64,000 nucleotides of DNA. It comes from Edaphochlamys debaryana (taxonomy: Eukaryota > Chlorophyta > Chlorophyceae > Chlamydomonadales). Positions 49,454-60,443 of the stretch are shown piece by piece (the stretch's first letter is position 1; the number at the start of each line of letters is the position of its first letter). Location of the stretch: contig JAEHOE010000090.1 in the NCBI GenBank assembly GCA_016858145.1, forward strand, positions 124,001 to 188,000. The letters run 5' to 3'. The notes beneath the pieces are model-generated. The model did not search any database. It worked only from the letters and a program-made list of their open reading frames with translations, and was not told where the DNA came from. The translations under genes and the position numbers were made by a program.

Positions 49454-52400
49454 ATGCTCGATATCAATCAATTCCGCACAGGTGTGTCTCTCATTGCACA
49501 TAGGCACCAAGCTCGCGATCAGAGCCACGGCCGGCGCCCGATCGCGCATGACGGCCGTCCTTGCGCTGCTCGCAGAGAAGGGCGGCGACCCGGAGGTCGT
49601 GCGCGAGTCGCAGAGGCGGCGTTTCGCCGATGTGACCCTTGTGGATCAGGTCATCGAGCTGGACTCGGAGTGGCGCGCGGGTGCGTTCCATCGGCCGCGA
49701 CGGCAGCTGAGCGCGGGCCCGCGCCTGCGGCTGGGCCCTCCCTTCATAGCAGCGCTATCGTCATCTGATGCAAACGTCTTGCTCGTGCAGTCCGCTTCCA
49801 GCTGGACCAGCTGAACAAGGAGTTCAATGCCCTCAACAAGGAGATTGCCACCGTCCGCAAGGTGCGCCCCTCCCCCGGGCCCACGCCCGCAACCCGGGAG
49901 TCGCCACCCCCAGCCCAACCATCCCGGCCTTCAGTCCCTTGATCTCTAGCCAAGGGTCCAGCCGATATCAGCGGGTCTTCCCTGCTGCCTTGACGCCTGC
50001 CTTTGGCCCCGGGACTCTGGGCCTGGGCCCCGGGACTCTGGGCAGAAGCTCCTGCCCCCAGGCTTCACAAGTCGTGCCACCCATATTGCTCTGATCATAT
50101 TTGCCTACACACTTCATACGCGGGCTTGCACTAGGGCCCGCATCGCGGCATCCCTTGCCGCGCCCCACCTTCCTGCCGCCCACCCCACCACCGCAACCAC
50201 CTGCGCCCCTCCCGTGCCCCCACCCGGCGCCCCCGCCACCTACCCGCCTACCACCACCCACTCCATCCCCGCTATCACCGCAGGCCGGCGGCAACTCGGA
50301 TGAGCTGCAGGAGAAGAGCAAGGACATGAAGAAGAAGATTCAGGAGACGGAGGAGAAGGAGAAGGAGGTCATCCGCACTCGCGACGCCAAGCTGGTCGCC
50401 ATCGGCAACATCGTGCACGACTCGGTGCCCGTCAGCCAGGACGAGGTCGGTTGGCGTTGGTTGGCGGTTAGCGGTTTGTGGTTGGCAGGTGGTGGTTACT
50501 CCCTGTCTGGTGGGGCTTGACGCTGTGGGCTCTCCGCTCCGCACTTTATGGTACAGGGTGCAGTCCGTGAACGCTTGCCCCCTCCTTCTCCCCCGCACAC
50601 GCACCGCAGGCCAACAATGCCATCGTCAAGACCTTTGGCGAGCCCCGCCCGCAGGTGTGTGGCTGCCGCATTCCCCTGGCCCCTCGGGGGCAGGGTTGGG
50701 TGCGGTGGGGTTGATGTCGCTCGGGCGCGTGACGTGGAAAGGGCGGAGGCGGCGAGGCCTCGCTTTCATGTAGGGAGCTGACGGGGTGAAGGCGGAGGAC
50801 ATGAGCATTCGGTACACGCGAGCAAGGAGGCAAGCAACGAACCCGACGCCCACACGAGGGGGCGAGCGGGTGGGGCCCGAGGAGCGGCCAGGAGGGAGGG
50901 CCTCCGCGGACTTCAACCAGGGGCGGCCCGGGCCGGAGTCGGAGGACGGGCCCGAGCTGCAGCCCCGGCCCGGTCCTGCAACTGCCGCCCTGGCCTGGTG
51001 GCCCGACTGCCTCTCCTGCCTGACGGACGCCGCTTCCGTGTGCTCTCGGCGCGCGGGCCCCGCGACGTCAGGCTCCTTTCGCTTCCGCCTTGGCCTGGTG
51101 GCTCGACGGGCTCTCCTGCCTGACGGGCGCTGCTTCCCTGTGCCTCGGCGCCGGGGCGCTCGGGTTCGTCCACGTGACGGGCAACGCGGCATGCGGCTGT
51201 GCGTGAAGCGTCGCTCGTCATAGGCCTGAGGGACGTCAGCTCATGCGCATGCATGTGTGCTTGCCGCCTGCCCGGCTGCCCCCAGGTGGACGCCGCCACG
51301 GGCAAGAAGCTGTACAACCACGTGGACCTGGTGCAGGTGGGGGGGAGGGGTGGAGGGGGAGGGGAAGCGGATAAGTTATGGGGGAGGGGCAAGGGCCAAG
51401 GGCTGTGCGCCAAGGCCAAAGGCACTCAACCGCGTTGCTGAACCCCGCTCCTCCTCATCCTCTTCACGTGGCCCTCAGCTGCTGGGCATTGTGAACATGG
51501 AGGCGGGCCAGGAGGTACGAGGAGGGGGCGGACAGGGGACCCTAGGGGGGCAGGAGATCCTAGGGGCAGCGGTTGCTGCGACAGCCGGGGCCAGAGGAGC
51601 CCCGCGTGGAAGGAGGCCGCGGCCTGGAGGGGGCCGGGGCGGGAAAGCGCTGAGCAGTGGCAGCGGTTGCCAGCAGAAGCGGCTGGCGGGGGAGTGGGAG
51701 GGATGGAGAGGCAGGGAGTGGCTGGGAAGGCAGGGAGGGGCTGGTGCTGCAGGGTGGAACGGACAACTGAGCAGCGTTGGCCGACATCAGTCGACACGAC
51801 CTCCGAAACCCACCCCCCACCCCCTTCAACCAACCTCACACCTACTGCCCAGGTGGCCGGCGGTCGCGGCTACTACCTGACCCACGAGGGAGTACTGCTG
51901 AACCAGGCCCTCATCACGGGGGCCCTGCACTTTGCCTATAAGCGCGGGTATGCGCCCGTGCACACGCCCTTCTTCATGCGCCAGGTGCGCACTGTCGTAC
52001 TGCCGCCGTACAGCTGTCGTACGGGTGCCGTACGTGCGGGGATGGGGAGGCGTGGGGTGTGGGGTGTTCCAGGGCTGGCGTTGGTGCGGGGCTGCCTAGC
52101 TGGGCCTGCATCCGCGGTGGCGCGGTGGCGGGGTGGGGTTGCGGATGCGAGGGTGGGCGGGGAGGTGCGGCTAGACTAGACACCGGGTGCTGATCCGGCA
52201 CTGTCACCCTACGACCCATCCGCGTACGGCAACCGCAGGAGATCATGGCCGAGTGCGCGCAGCTGAGCCAGTTCGACGATGAGCTGTACAAGGTCACGGG
52301 TGAGCGGTTGGCGGTTGGTCAGGCGGCGGTTGATCACGGGTAGTGGTGCGGTTGAGCTTTGCGGCCAGGCCGGGCTTTGCAGCTTCCCGTGAGGTGCCAC

Positions 52401-54717
52401 AACTCCGCTCCGCTCAAACACCCTCCCCGCTCCCTCCCTCCCTCCCCCCCTCCCCCCCTCATCCCCTCCCCAGGCGAGGGCGACGACAAGTACCTGATCG
52501 CCACCTCGGAGCAGACCCTGTGCGCCATGCACCGCAAGGGCTGGTTCGAGAAAGCGGAGCTGCCCATCAAGTGAGGGGGGCGGCTGGGTGGAGGGGCGCA
52601 GGGGAGGGGGGAGCTGGGGGCGCGGAAGGCCTAGGGGAGGAGGGGTGAGGGGGCATGCGGCGCTGGCCATCAAGAGAGGGCGGGCGGGTGCGGTTGGGGG
52701 AAAGAGGGCCTGCCAAGTGAGGTGCTTGGGAGTGGGAGGTTGGGGTTTGCAGGCTTAGGACGGGTGGGGGCGTAGCGGGCCGGACCGCACAGCACAGCAT
52801 AGCACAGCAGGGCACAGCATCCCACCAGCATGCGGCTCCCGGTGCTGGCAAGGACGAAGCTTTACTTCCAATCCGTGGACTCCTGACACATCCAATCCAT
52901 TTTGCCACTGAGCCAAGCCGGAGCACGCCTGCGCACCACACTGCACGGAGGGGGGCATGGGGGGTTCCCAGGGCGGGTCTGTCATCTAGCGATGCAATCA
53001 TGATAACTGCAGTTTGGAAGCCGAGGGTATCTGACAAGCCAACGCTAAATGAGGCCTAGCCATGCCCTCCGTCCGTCCTGTGCCCTTCCTCCCTGTCACT
53101 CCTCTCCCACCCTCCACCCCCTCTTCCTCCCCTCCCCTCTTCCCCCCCTGACAGGTACGTGGGCTACTCGACCTGCTTCCGCAAGGAGGTGGGCAGCCAC
53201 GGCCGCGACACGCTCGGCATCTTCCGCATCCACCAGTTCGAGAAGGTGAGCGGTCGCGGAGGGGGATGCCGTACGGCAGAGTACGGCAGGCCATGCGACG
53301 GGGGAAAAAGGATGGCTGCGGTGGGGGGGGGGACGGCAGGGCCGGGCGGCTGGCGTCATAATGCTGATGTGGGGTTGTTGCGTGTGGGGCGGGCCGAAGG
53401 GGTTGCGGGGGGTGTAGTAGTTGCTGGCCCTCGCCCCAGCCCCTCCTCCGGGCCTGCAGTAACCATTGTTCCTCCTCCACCCCACCCCGCCCCATACCAA
53501 CAGGTGGAGCAGTTTGTGATTGCCTCCCCCGAGGGCAACGGCAGCTGGGAGGCCATGGAGGAGATGCTGGGCAACGCGGAGGACTTCTACCAGGTAGGGG
53601 GAGGCACGGGGGTTGGGGGGAAACGCGTGTGTGTATGGGCGTGTCATGTGGCGTGTCCGGGTGGGTGGGGTCTCGAGATGAGAGCCACGAGGATTGAGAG
53701 GTCGGGGGACAACGAGTTGGAGGGGCGGAGCAACCCATGGGTCCCTCTCACCTACCGCAATTTCTTAACCGCTGCCCGTGCCGTACTATGCCGTGCCGCA
53801 CAGGCGCTGGGCCTGCCGTACCGCGTGGTCAACATCGTGTCGGGCGAGCTCAACAACGCCGCCTCCAAAAAGTACGACCTGGAGGCCTGGTTCCCCGCCT
53901 CGGCCACCTTCCGCGAGCTCGTGTCCTGCTCCAACTGCCTAGACTACCAGGTGAGCGGTTGGCGGTTGGCCGTTGGGCGGTCGACTGGTCGTTCCTGCTC
54001 TCGCCTCAACGTCAACACCTCACGACCCATGTGCCCGGTAGCTGGCATGTGAACGATGACACGCAACCCCCCAAAACACACACGTTTTCCCCCTTCCTCC
54101 CTCCTTTTCCCCCGCAGTCCCGGCGCCTGGACATCCGCATGCGCACGCCCAAGGGCGCCGCGGGCGAGGCCGCCAAGTCGTACGTGCACATGCTCAACTC
54201 CACGCTGTCGGCCACGGAGCGCACGCTTTGCTGCGTGCTGGAGAACTACCAGACGCCCGACGGCGTGCGCGTGCCGGACTTCCTCAAGCCCTTCATGTGC
54301 GGCGTGGAGTTCATCCCCTTCCGCAAGGTGGGGTTATTCGAGCGGGGGGGGGGGGGAAGAGGGGTGAGGGGGCGTGTGTGTATGGGCCGGCGTGTCACGG
54401 GTCCTCAAGCCCTTCATGTGCGGCGTGGAGTTCATCCCCTTCCGCAAGGTGGGGCGTTGTATGGTGGAGGATGGGGTGGTGGGCAGGGGGGCTGGGGGTG
54501 GTCTTGAATGCGGGGGCAGGGGCCCAAGCCCTTTATGCGCGCCAAGGCAGGCTGCTCTCAGTGAGCCGTCTTGCAGCCACCCGGCAGATCCCCCACTGCG
54601 CCGTGCCGTACTGAGCCCTGCCGTACCGATCCGCAGATGTACGACGCCAAGGGGAAGCTGGTGGACATCCCCAAGCCCGCCCCCCCGGCCGCGGCCGAGC
54701 CGGCGGCCAGCTCCTGA
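49454..54717 (+). CDS. SERRS: Seryl-tRNA synthetase, cytosolic type, 468 aa
   Basis: Charges tRNA-Ser (and tRNA-Sec) with serine; class II synthetase. Fifteen exons: 49454-49481, 49576-49680, 49791-49861, 50284-50445, 50610-50654, 51286-51336, 51479-51514, 51853-51984, 52239-52299, 52474-52570, 53155-53245, 53504-53593, 53804-53950, 54118-54327 and 54637-54717, all phases closing. It starts [20 protein letters not shown], the standard start of eukaryotic SerRS, followed by the coiled-coil arm that grips the long variable arm of tRNA-Ser (about 40-110, [30 protein letters not shown]). Catalytic parts include [15 protein letters not shown], the serine-site TSEQTLCA, motif 2 ([20 protein letters not shown]) and motif 3 ([15 protein letters not shown]). 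The C-terminus is a short Ala/Pro tail without a transit peptide, hence cytosolic. Length agrees with plant cytosolic SerRS. Confidence 0.95.
52838..52925 (-). repeat. Possible tRNA-derived (SINE-like) remnant in a SerRS intron
   Basis: On the minus strand, TGGCTCAGTGGCAAAATGGA fits a tRNA A box and resembles the D-arm region of tRNA-Arg. A weak B-box-like GCTTCGTCC follows about 45 bases later. I cannot fold a full cloverleaf, so it is not called as a tRNA gene. Confidence 0.3.
54402..54454 (+). repeat. Duplicate of the end of SerRS exon 14 with its splice donor
   Basis: 53 bases identical to 54281-54333, that is, the last 47 bases of exon 14 and the first bases of the following intron, placed 121 bp downstream inside that intron. 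Use of the copied donor would add 121 bases and shift the frame. Confidence 0.9.
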
Positions 54718-57143
54718 AGGGGCGGGCCCCCGCCAGTGGGCCCGGGCTCGGGCCCGGGTTCTGGTGCAGGTGCAGGCGCAGGCGTGGCAGTGAAGGCGGC
54801 GGCGGGAGCGGCAGCGGCGGAGCATGGGCCGAGGGTCGCCTCAGCCGCCGTCGTTGAGTGGAGCGGGCAGCGGGCGCGCTGGGGCGTAGCGGCGGCGCCG
54901 GCGGTGGCAGCGGCGGCGGGAGGAGAGGCGTGGCTCGGGACGCGGGCAGGGCTGCCGCCGCCGCTGCCCTCGGCGGCTGAGGAGGCAATGACGCCGCTGC
55001 CGGCGGGGTTGGCGGCGGCAGCGGGAGGCTGGTGGCATGGGGCGCGGTGGCGGCAGCGGCGGCGGCAGCCCTTGGTTATGGGCGGAGCGACGGCGCCGCT
55101 GCTGCCGCTGCCATCTTGGGGCGCCGCCGCCGCCGGGCCCCATTCTGCCGCCGCCGCTTGCCTGAGGGCGCCGGCGCTGTGCGGTTCTTACGGCGCAGCT
55201 GCTGTTGTCTCGAGTGCAGCCGCGCCGGGGCCCAGCCTTGGGGCGGGGTCTGCGCGAGCACCTGCCCAGGCGGGGGCGGGAGCGGGAAGCGGAGCGTGGG
55301 GCTTGGGCCGACTCGGCTCGGCAGGAGCCGGGGTGGGGCCGGGTGCGCGGCGGTGCCTGAGCGCCGCAGGGGCCCGTGGGCGGCTTCTGGGGGCAGCGGG
55401 CGCTCTGACGTCCGTGCTGGTCAGCGCCTGAGCCCAACCGCAACGGGAATAGGAGGGCAAGAAGTGCACGCAGGTTGGGTGTGGGGCGTTCCGGCGTCCA
55501 GTAGTGGCAGAGGCGGAGACGGAGGTGGCCCAGGCAGGATCCTCTTCAAGAGGAGGCGCGTTGGCGCTTTCTCTCGAACAGAGGGGGTTGGGCGGTGCCG
55601 TGGCGTGTCTTGGATGGGCAGGAGGAGCAGGACTGGCGAGGAGGCCTAGGAGGTAGCAGGAGGCGTGCAGAGCGCGCGCGGGATGCCGCCTCGGGGGCCG
55701 GGCGCGCGCCGTGAGGTGCAGGGGGTCGCTTGTAAGGACTGAGGAGGGACTGAACAGGCCAGGCTGCGAGCGTGGCCGGAATCGGGAGAAAAGGAGGAGG
55801 GCCTGCGGTGGGCATTGCCTCCAGCGCACACGCAGCCCCCGACGCGGCGGCTGTCGAGCACTACACGATGTAGGCTGCGAGCGGGCCATTAAGCGGTTCG
55901 ACAGTGGTGGCAGCCATCGGAGTTGCTGGTATCGCGTATGGAGGCTTCACCGGCCCAGTCCAGCCTCCGAATCGTGGCTGCTGCCGGTGGCGCGAGCTCC
56001 ATGGGGCATGGGCCCAGCGACTGGTCGGCGCTTCTACCCAGCATACTTGTCACGTCAGCACCGAGGCTTAGTCCCTGCTCCCGGGCCCCGGCCTTAAGCC
56101 CCTGTCTCGCCCCTGCCGCTGTCCGCCCAGCGCCTGATCACCCTCGCACTACCGCACGAGTCACCGGGGCGCTGGGCTGCAAGGCCGCAGGCACAGAGAC
56201 CACACAGACTGCCTGACTGCTAACTCCAAGACGGCGAGGCACCTCAATGCAGCAATCGCGGTCGGGGCCACTGGCCAGTCCCCTTCCCTGCGCCTCCCAG
56301 CTCCCACTGCACACGTCACCGCCCCAGGCCCCACCCGAGATGCCCCGCCCGCACGATGCCGACCCCAGGGGGTCGTCTCCAGCAACGCTGGCGACCCTCT
56401 ACGCCCAGTCTCCCCACGCCGCACGCGCCGTGTCGGAGGTCTCTCTCCGGCCCCGACCTACCGCAGGCTCGCAGCTCCCCCTCCTCCCGAGTCCGGAACT
56501 TCACTGCCTCGCGAAGCCCCTCTTCCCGCCGGGTCCTCTCCTGTCCGGTCCGGTCCGCAGCCCGTACAGATCATTCCGGTCCTGACCTGCTCCGCCACAC
56601 CGCCACCTCCTGCCCCGAGAGTCCCCGGATACAGTAGCCCTGTCCCAAGCGGGAGACCTTGTGACCTCCCTCCAGCGGACCCAGCCACCCCCATCGCCGA
56701 CCCACTGCCGTACCGTGCCGTACGCCGGACCGCGCACATCGCCAAGACCGAACCGCCCGCCCGCCAGTAGTGCCGCCATGCCCCACACGCCACAGTAAGA
56801 CCGCCCGGCAGGCCTCCGCTCCCACCTCCGCCGCCGACCCTTCGCACGCCTGCGCGCCACTGCCAGCCCTCGCCATGCTCGTCGCAGAGCGCACCCCCGC
56901 CGTCGCTTGCGCTGGCGCCACTGGCTCTGAGCTCCGCCACAAGACATCCAGATCCCGCCGCCGCCGCCGCAAACCTTAGGCGGCGCACACGGCTATCCGA
57001 CTGGCCCGCCACCCCCGCCTGCAGCGCCGCCGCCGCCCGCCCGTCCCTACGCTGCCATCGCAACCCCTAGGCGGCGCGCGTGGCGTGGGCAGTGGCGTCC
57101 GAGCGGCCCGCCGCCGCTGGTCCGTGTCCCGTCACCGCACCCC
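54718..57143. other. Convergent 3' region between SerRS and the lumen-protein gene, 2.4 kb
   Basis: Very GC-rich. 54736-55431 (+) is an open Ala/Gly-rich frame of 231 codons, but it lies inside the probable SerRS 3' UTR, which a TGTAA at 55731 could end. 55736-57143 has no supported gene. No terminator structure was identified. Confidence 0.45.
55731..55735 (+). promoter_or_regulatory. TGTAA, possible SerRS polyadenylation signal
   Basis: First TGTAA on the plus strand after the SerRS stop, about 1 kb downstream. This is long but within the range of algal 3' UTRs. Confidence 0.35.
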
Positions 57144-59534
57144 CTAGGCGGCGCGCGTGGCGGCGGTGGCGGCGGCGGCGGCGTCCGAGCGGCCCGCCGC
57201 CAGCAGCGCCGCCACCCCCTGCAGCGCCTCCGCTGACAGGTCCTCCAGCGTCCGCCGCTCGCCCGCCAGTACGGCCTGGGGCCGCAGCGGCTCCATGGGC
57301 TCCAGGCCAACGGGCGCGGCGGGGTCGAACTGCGGTTGGCGGTTAGCGGTTGAAATGGTGGTTAGGGCCGGGCCTAAGCTGCTGGCGCCTGTGCACAACA
57401 GGCCCAACGGCTCGACTCTTAACAGCGGACCTCAAGCCCCTTGCCGTAACCCTTGTCTGTGCCCGCTGCAGTCGATCGGCCAGGAATACCCTTTCAAGGG
57501 CCCCGCCCCCACCTGAGCGCCTGTTGCCTCCACCTCTAAGGATCTATCGGACACGGATCAAAGCACTCCCGCCTCCCCAGCCCACCCAAAGCCCGCGTAG
57601 CAGTCGGGGCTGGCCACTCCAAGGCCCCAACCGCGGCCCGTCCTCACCTGTGCATCCCTGGCCTCTGCCACTCGGCATCTACCGCACCAAAGCCCCCCGC
57701 TCCACCCTCCTGACCCCCGCCCCCCCACCTGCGCATCCGTTGCCTCTGCCATTCTGCCCCTACCGCACGAAGCCCCCCCCCCCCCGCCCCCCCGCCCCCA
57801 CCTGTGAGTCCGTGGCCTCCACGATGCGGCAAGTACCGCACCAAAGCCCCCCGCCCCCCCCCTCCCCCGGCCCCCCCCGCCCCCCCGCCCCCACCTGTGA
57901 GTCCGTGGCCTCCACGATGCGGGCCACCTTGGTGGCGCGGCGGCGCAGCATCTCCAGACTGGTGACTGGGGGAGGAGTGGGGTCGGGGGGGGGGCCGGGG
58001 GGGGGGGAATCTGGGATGCGGGGAGGTTAGGCCGTACCGCCTGCCGTACGCCCACCCCGCCTGCCCTCCGCCCAGCCGCCGCTCCAAGCCTGGCCAAGCC
58101 TCTTGCCGTGCGTCCGTCTCCGTCGTCAGCTCTTCCAGTGCTCCCACGTCCTCTCGTTTCGCCCCGGACCCTCCTCCCCTCCCATCGACTCCTTCAAAAG
58201 ACTCGCCCGCCTCCGTCGTCAGCCGCTCCACCCGCTCCACGTGCCCACGCATCCTCCCAGCAACCCCCAGTAACCCTCGGTAACCCTCAGTAACCCTCAG
58301 TAACCCTCCGTAACCCTGCCACTGACCCGCCTCCGTCGTCAGCCGCTCAACCCGCTCCAGCCAGGCAGAGTCGGCGTCAGCGGCCGCCGCCGCAGCGGGG
58401 GGCGCGGGGTCGGCGGCGGCGCCGGAGCGGAAGGCCGCCCGCAGGCCGCCCTTGCCGGCGGCGGCGGCGGCGCGGCGCGAAGGCGCGTTAGCGGTTGCGA
58501 TCTCCGCCGCAATGATCGGGAGGACGGCGATCAGGCGCTGGGAGGGGGGAGGGGCGAAGGGTTCGGGGTTCAGGCATCCAGACGAGGTCGAGGAAACGGG
58601 GAGCACAAGGGCAAGCGGCGGGGGCGGGAGCGTCAAGCGCTGTGAGCAGTGCCAACGACCAACGACCAACAGCCAACTACCGATCGTTTTGCCGAAAGAT
58701 CCCCCGTAACCTAACCACCTTGGACTTGGAGACCAGCGTGATGGCCAGTGCCTCCGCCTCATCGTCTGAGAGGCACTCGCCCAGGGGGTCCTCCGCCAGG
58801 CACTCATCCAGAACGGTGAGCCTTGGGGGGGGGGAGAACAGGGGGGAAAGGGGGGATAGTGGGGAGGGGTGAAGAGCGGTTTAGAGGGTTTGAGGGATGG
58901 AGAGGGGACGAGGGAAGGTAGGAGCCGTGTTCGCGACGGCTGGGAGCATTCCTGCAGAGCGGAACGTGTGCTTGCTGGGGGCCCGACTCACGCTATCCTT
59001 TCAAGCCCCGCCCCCCCCCCTTCCACAGACACTGTAAACGCAACGCAGAGCTTGGGCCAGCCCCATATGTGTGACCGGGCGTGTCGAACGTCGCACCCCC
59101 ACCCCTTCTGCCCTCCATGCCCCCTCCGCCCCTCACTTCTGGTAGCAGTCCTGCAGGGCCGCGATGCACTCCGCCGCAACGTTGGTGGCGTCCTCCAGCC
59201 GCAGCGAATTTGTAAAGGAGATAGCAGCGCCTGCCGAGCTAGCGTCCACAGCCTCCGCAGCCCACACGGGCCTGACTGGGTAGGCCGCCAGGAGCCCTAG
59301 GGAGGCGGCAAGCAGCCCAACCTCCCGACGTGATATCGAGACCGCGAGCTCCGAGGTAGAGCTGGCATCGTTCGCGAGAGAGGGCACGCTGCCAAAGCTG
59401 GCCTTGCTGCAAGCGGCGAGGAGCCACGTCGATGGCGATGTCGCCACCCTCCGAGGCGAAGCCCCCGAGCAGCAAGCTGATCGTCGAGCTATACGACTGC
59501 TCGTCACAGATGACGGTGCTCCTGTGAGCCGCAT
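57144..59534 (-). CDS. Protein with plastid transit and twin-arginine lumen leader, 322 aa
   Basis: Exons 59534-59137, 58821-58719, 58537-58327, 57965-57895 and 57329-57144; phases 2, 0, 1, 0 close. The first 60 residues are Ser/Ala/Arg-rich with few acids (MRLTGAPSSVTSSRIARRSA), as in plastid transit peptides. They are followed by SRREVGLLAASLGLLAAYPV and a WAAEA cleavage-like site near residue 93. This is the bipartite layout of thylakoid lumen proteins exported by the Tat route. The mature part is helical: LRLEDATNVAAECIAALQDC, LDECLAEDPLGECLSDDEAE, LIAVLPIIAAEIATAN, an Ala-rich linker, LERVERLTTEA, and LEMLRRRATKVARIVEATDS. It ends in an Ala-rich tail. Conserved-looking Cys residues could pair in the lumen. 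I do not recognise the family; lumen location is inferred from the leader only. Confidence 0.7.
57640..57930 (-). repeat. Tandem copies of an exon end with splice donor, lumen-protein gene
   Basis: The end of exon 4 (VEATDSQ plus CAG|GTGGGG, plus-strand 57892-57930) recurs in the following intron at about 57792-57833 (about 40 bases identical), 57722-57770 and 57642-57695 (diverged). Each copy carries its own donor-like CAG|GT. Confidence 0.75.
58115..58365 (-). repeat. Copies of an exon 3 end, lumen-protein gene
   Basis: The end of exon 3 (RVERLTTEA, plus-strand 58330-58365) recurs inside the next intron at 58208-58243 with one or two changes, and more weakly at 58118-58146. Confidence 0.7.
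58271..58320. repeat. 10-bp tandem repeat with telomere-like core
   Basis: Five units of TAACCCTCAG with small variations, inside an intron. The TAACCCT core resembles telomeric DNA, but the unit is 10 bp and internal. Confidence 0.8.
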
Positions 59535-60443
59535 GCTCGCGAGCCGGGGTCCGGAAGCGTCGAGTGATGGTCAGCGAAGCGAGAAAGGTCAAGATACGCT
59601 GCGATACACTACCGGATGTGACAATATCAACGCGTGTTTGTTCTGGGTTATGGTGGCGCTTCGCTCGCCAAGGCGCGAAAAAATCACCCACATGATCGGT
59701 GGATTGGGGTTCGTGCCGCGGCGAGCCCTGGAACCCCCCGCCGCCCCCTCTCTTCCCGCATCGCCCCACCTCGAACTTCACGGACGATGCAGTTGCTGTA
59801 GCAGCAGCAGTTGCAGTTGCAGGGCCCCTCGCCCCGTCTCCCCTGCTGCCGACTTGCCGGAGATGTCTGGACAGGTTGGCTTGCCCCATCCCCCGTCTCG
59901 GTCCAGAGCCTGGACCACCGGGCGGATTAGGGCGGAACGTCTACAGTAAGATCGCTCAAAGCGTAGCTTGGGAGTCCCGCAGTAACTGTGTGGGGCAGGC
60001 GGGACCGCTGGGACCGCTGGCTCAGTGTCACCCCAGCTCCTCCTTGTCACCCGAACCGTGCCCTGGACGGATATGGTCGAAGTGGTGAACCCACTCCGGT
60101 GTGGCACTGCATTATGTCAACGGATGAACGTGGATGGGGAAGCGTGCCGAAGCGTGTCGCCGGTCGGGGAAAGCCGGGTCCGGGTTCGCGCGTGTCGGCC
60201 CGCCAGATCCATACCCGAGCATACTTACCTTGCACCAGTACACACAGCTTTGCCATGGTGCGATGCTGCGCGTTGCTGCTGTCGCACTGCTCTACCTGCT
60301 CGCTACGCCTACAAGCCGCATGGTTGTACTGGTTTTCGCCCCGCAAGCTACTCAGCTTTAGCCTAACAGCGCCGAATGAACATCGGCCTGCTTGCACAGT
60401 AGCCCCGAAACGTGCTGTAAGCGACCATGGGCGCGATGCCGGC
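59535..60443. promoter_or_regulatory. Divergent promoter region, lumen-protein gene / glycosyltransferase
   Basis: About 0.9 kb between two genes read away from each other. The 5' end of the glycosyltransferase is uncertain, and its frame stays open upstream to about 59990, so part of this gap may be coding. A small GCAGTTG/CAGCAG cluster lies near 59785-59820. Confidence 0.4.

Noticed and set aside
52838..52925. tRNA-Arg gene in a SerRS intron
   Set aside because: The A box fits, but the B box is poor and no complete acceptor and anticodon stems can be formed.
54736..55431. 231-codon plus-strand Ala/Gly-rich open frame after SerRS
   Set aside because: It begins 19 bp after the SerRS stop, has extreme low complexity, no splice sites or motifs, and fits a GC-rich 3' UTR. 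Long frames are expected by chance at this GC content.
58271..58320. Telomere or interstitial telomeric array
   Set aside because: The unit is 10 bp (TAACCCTCAG), not a telomeric 6-8 bp unit, and there are only five copies inside an intron.
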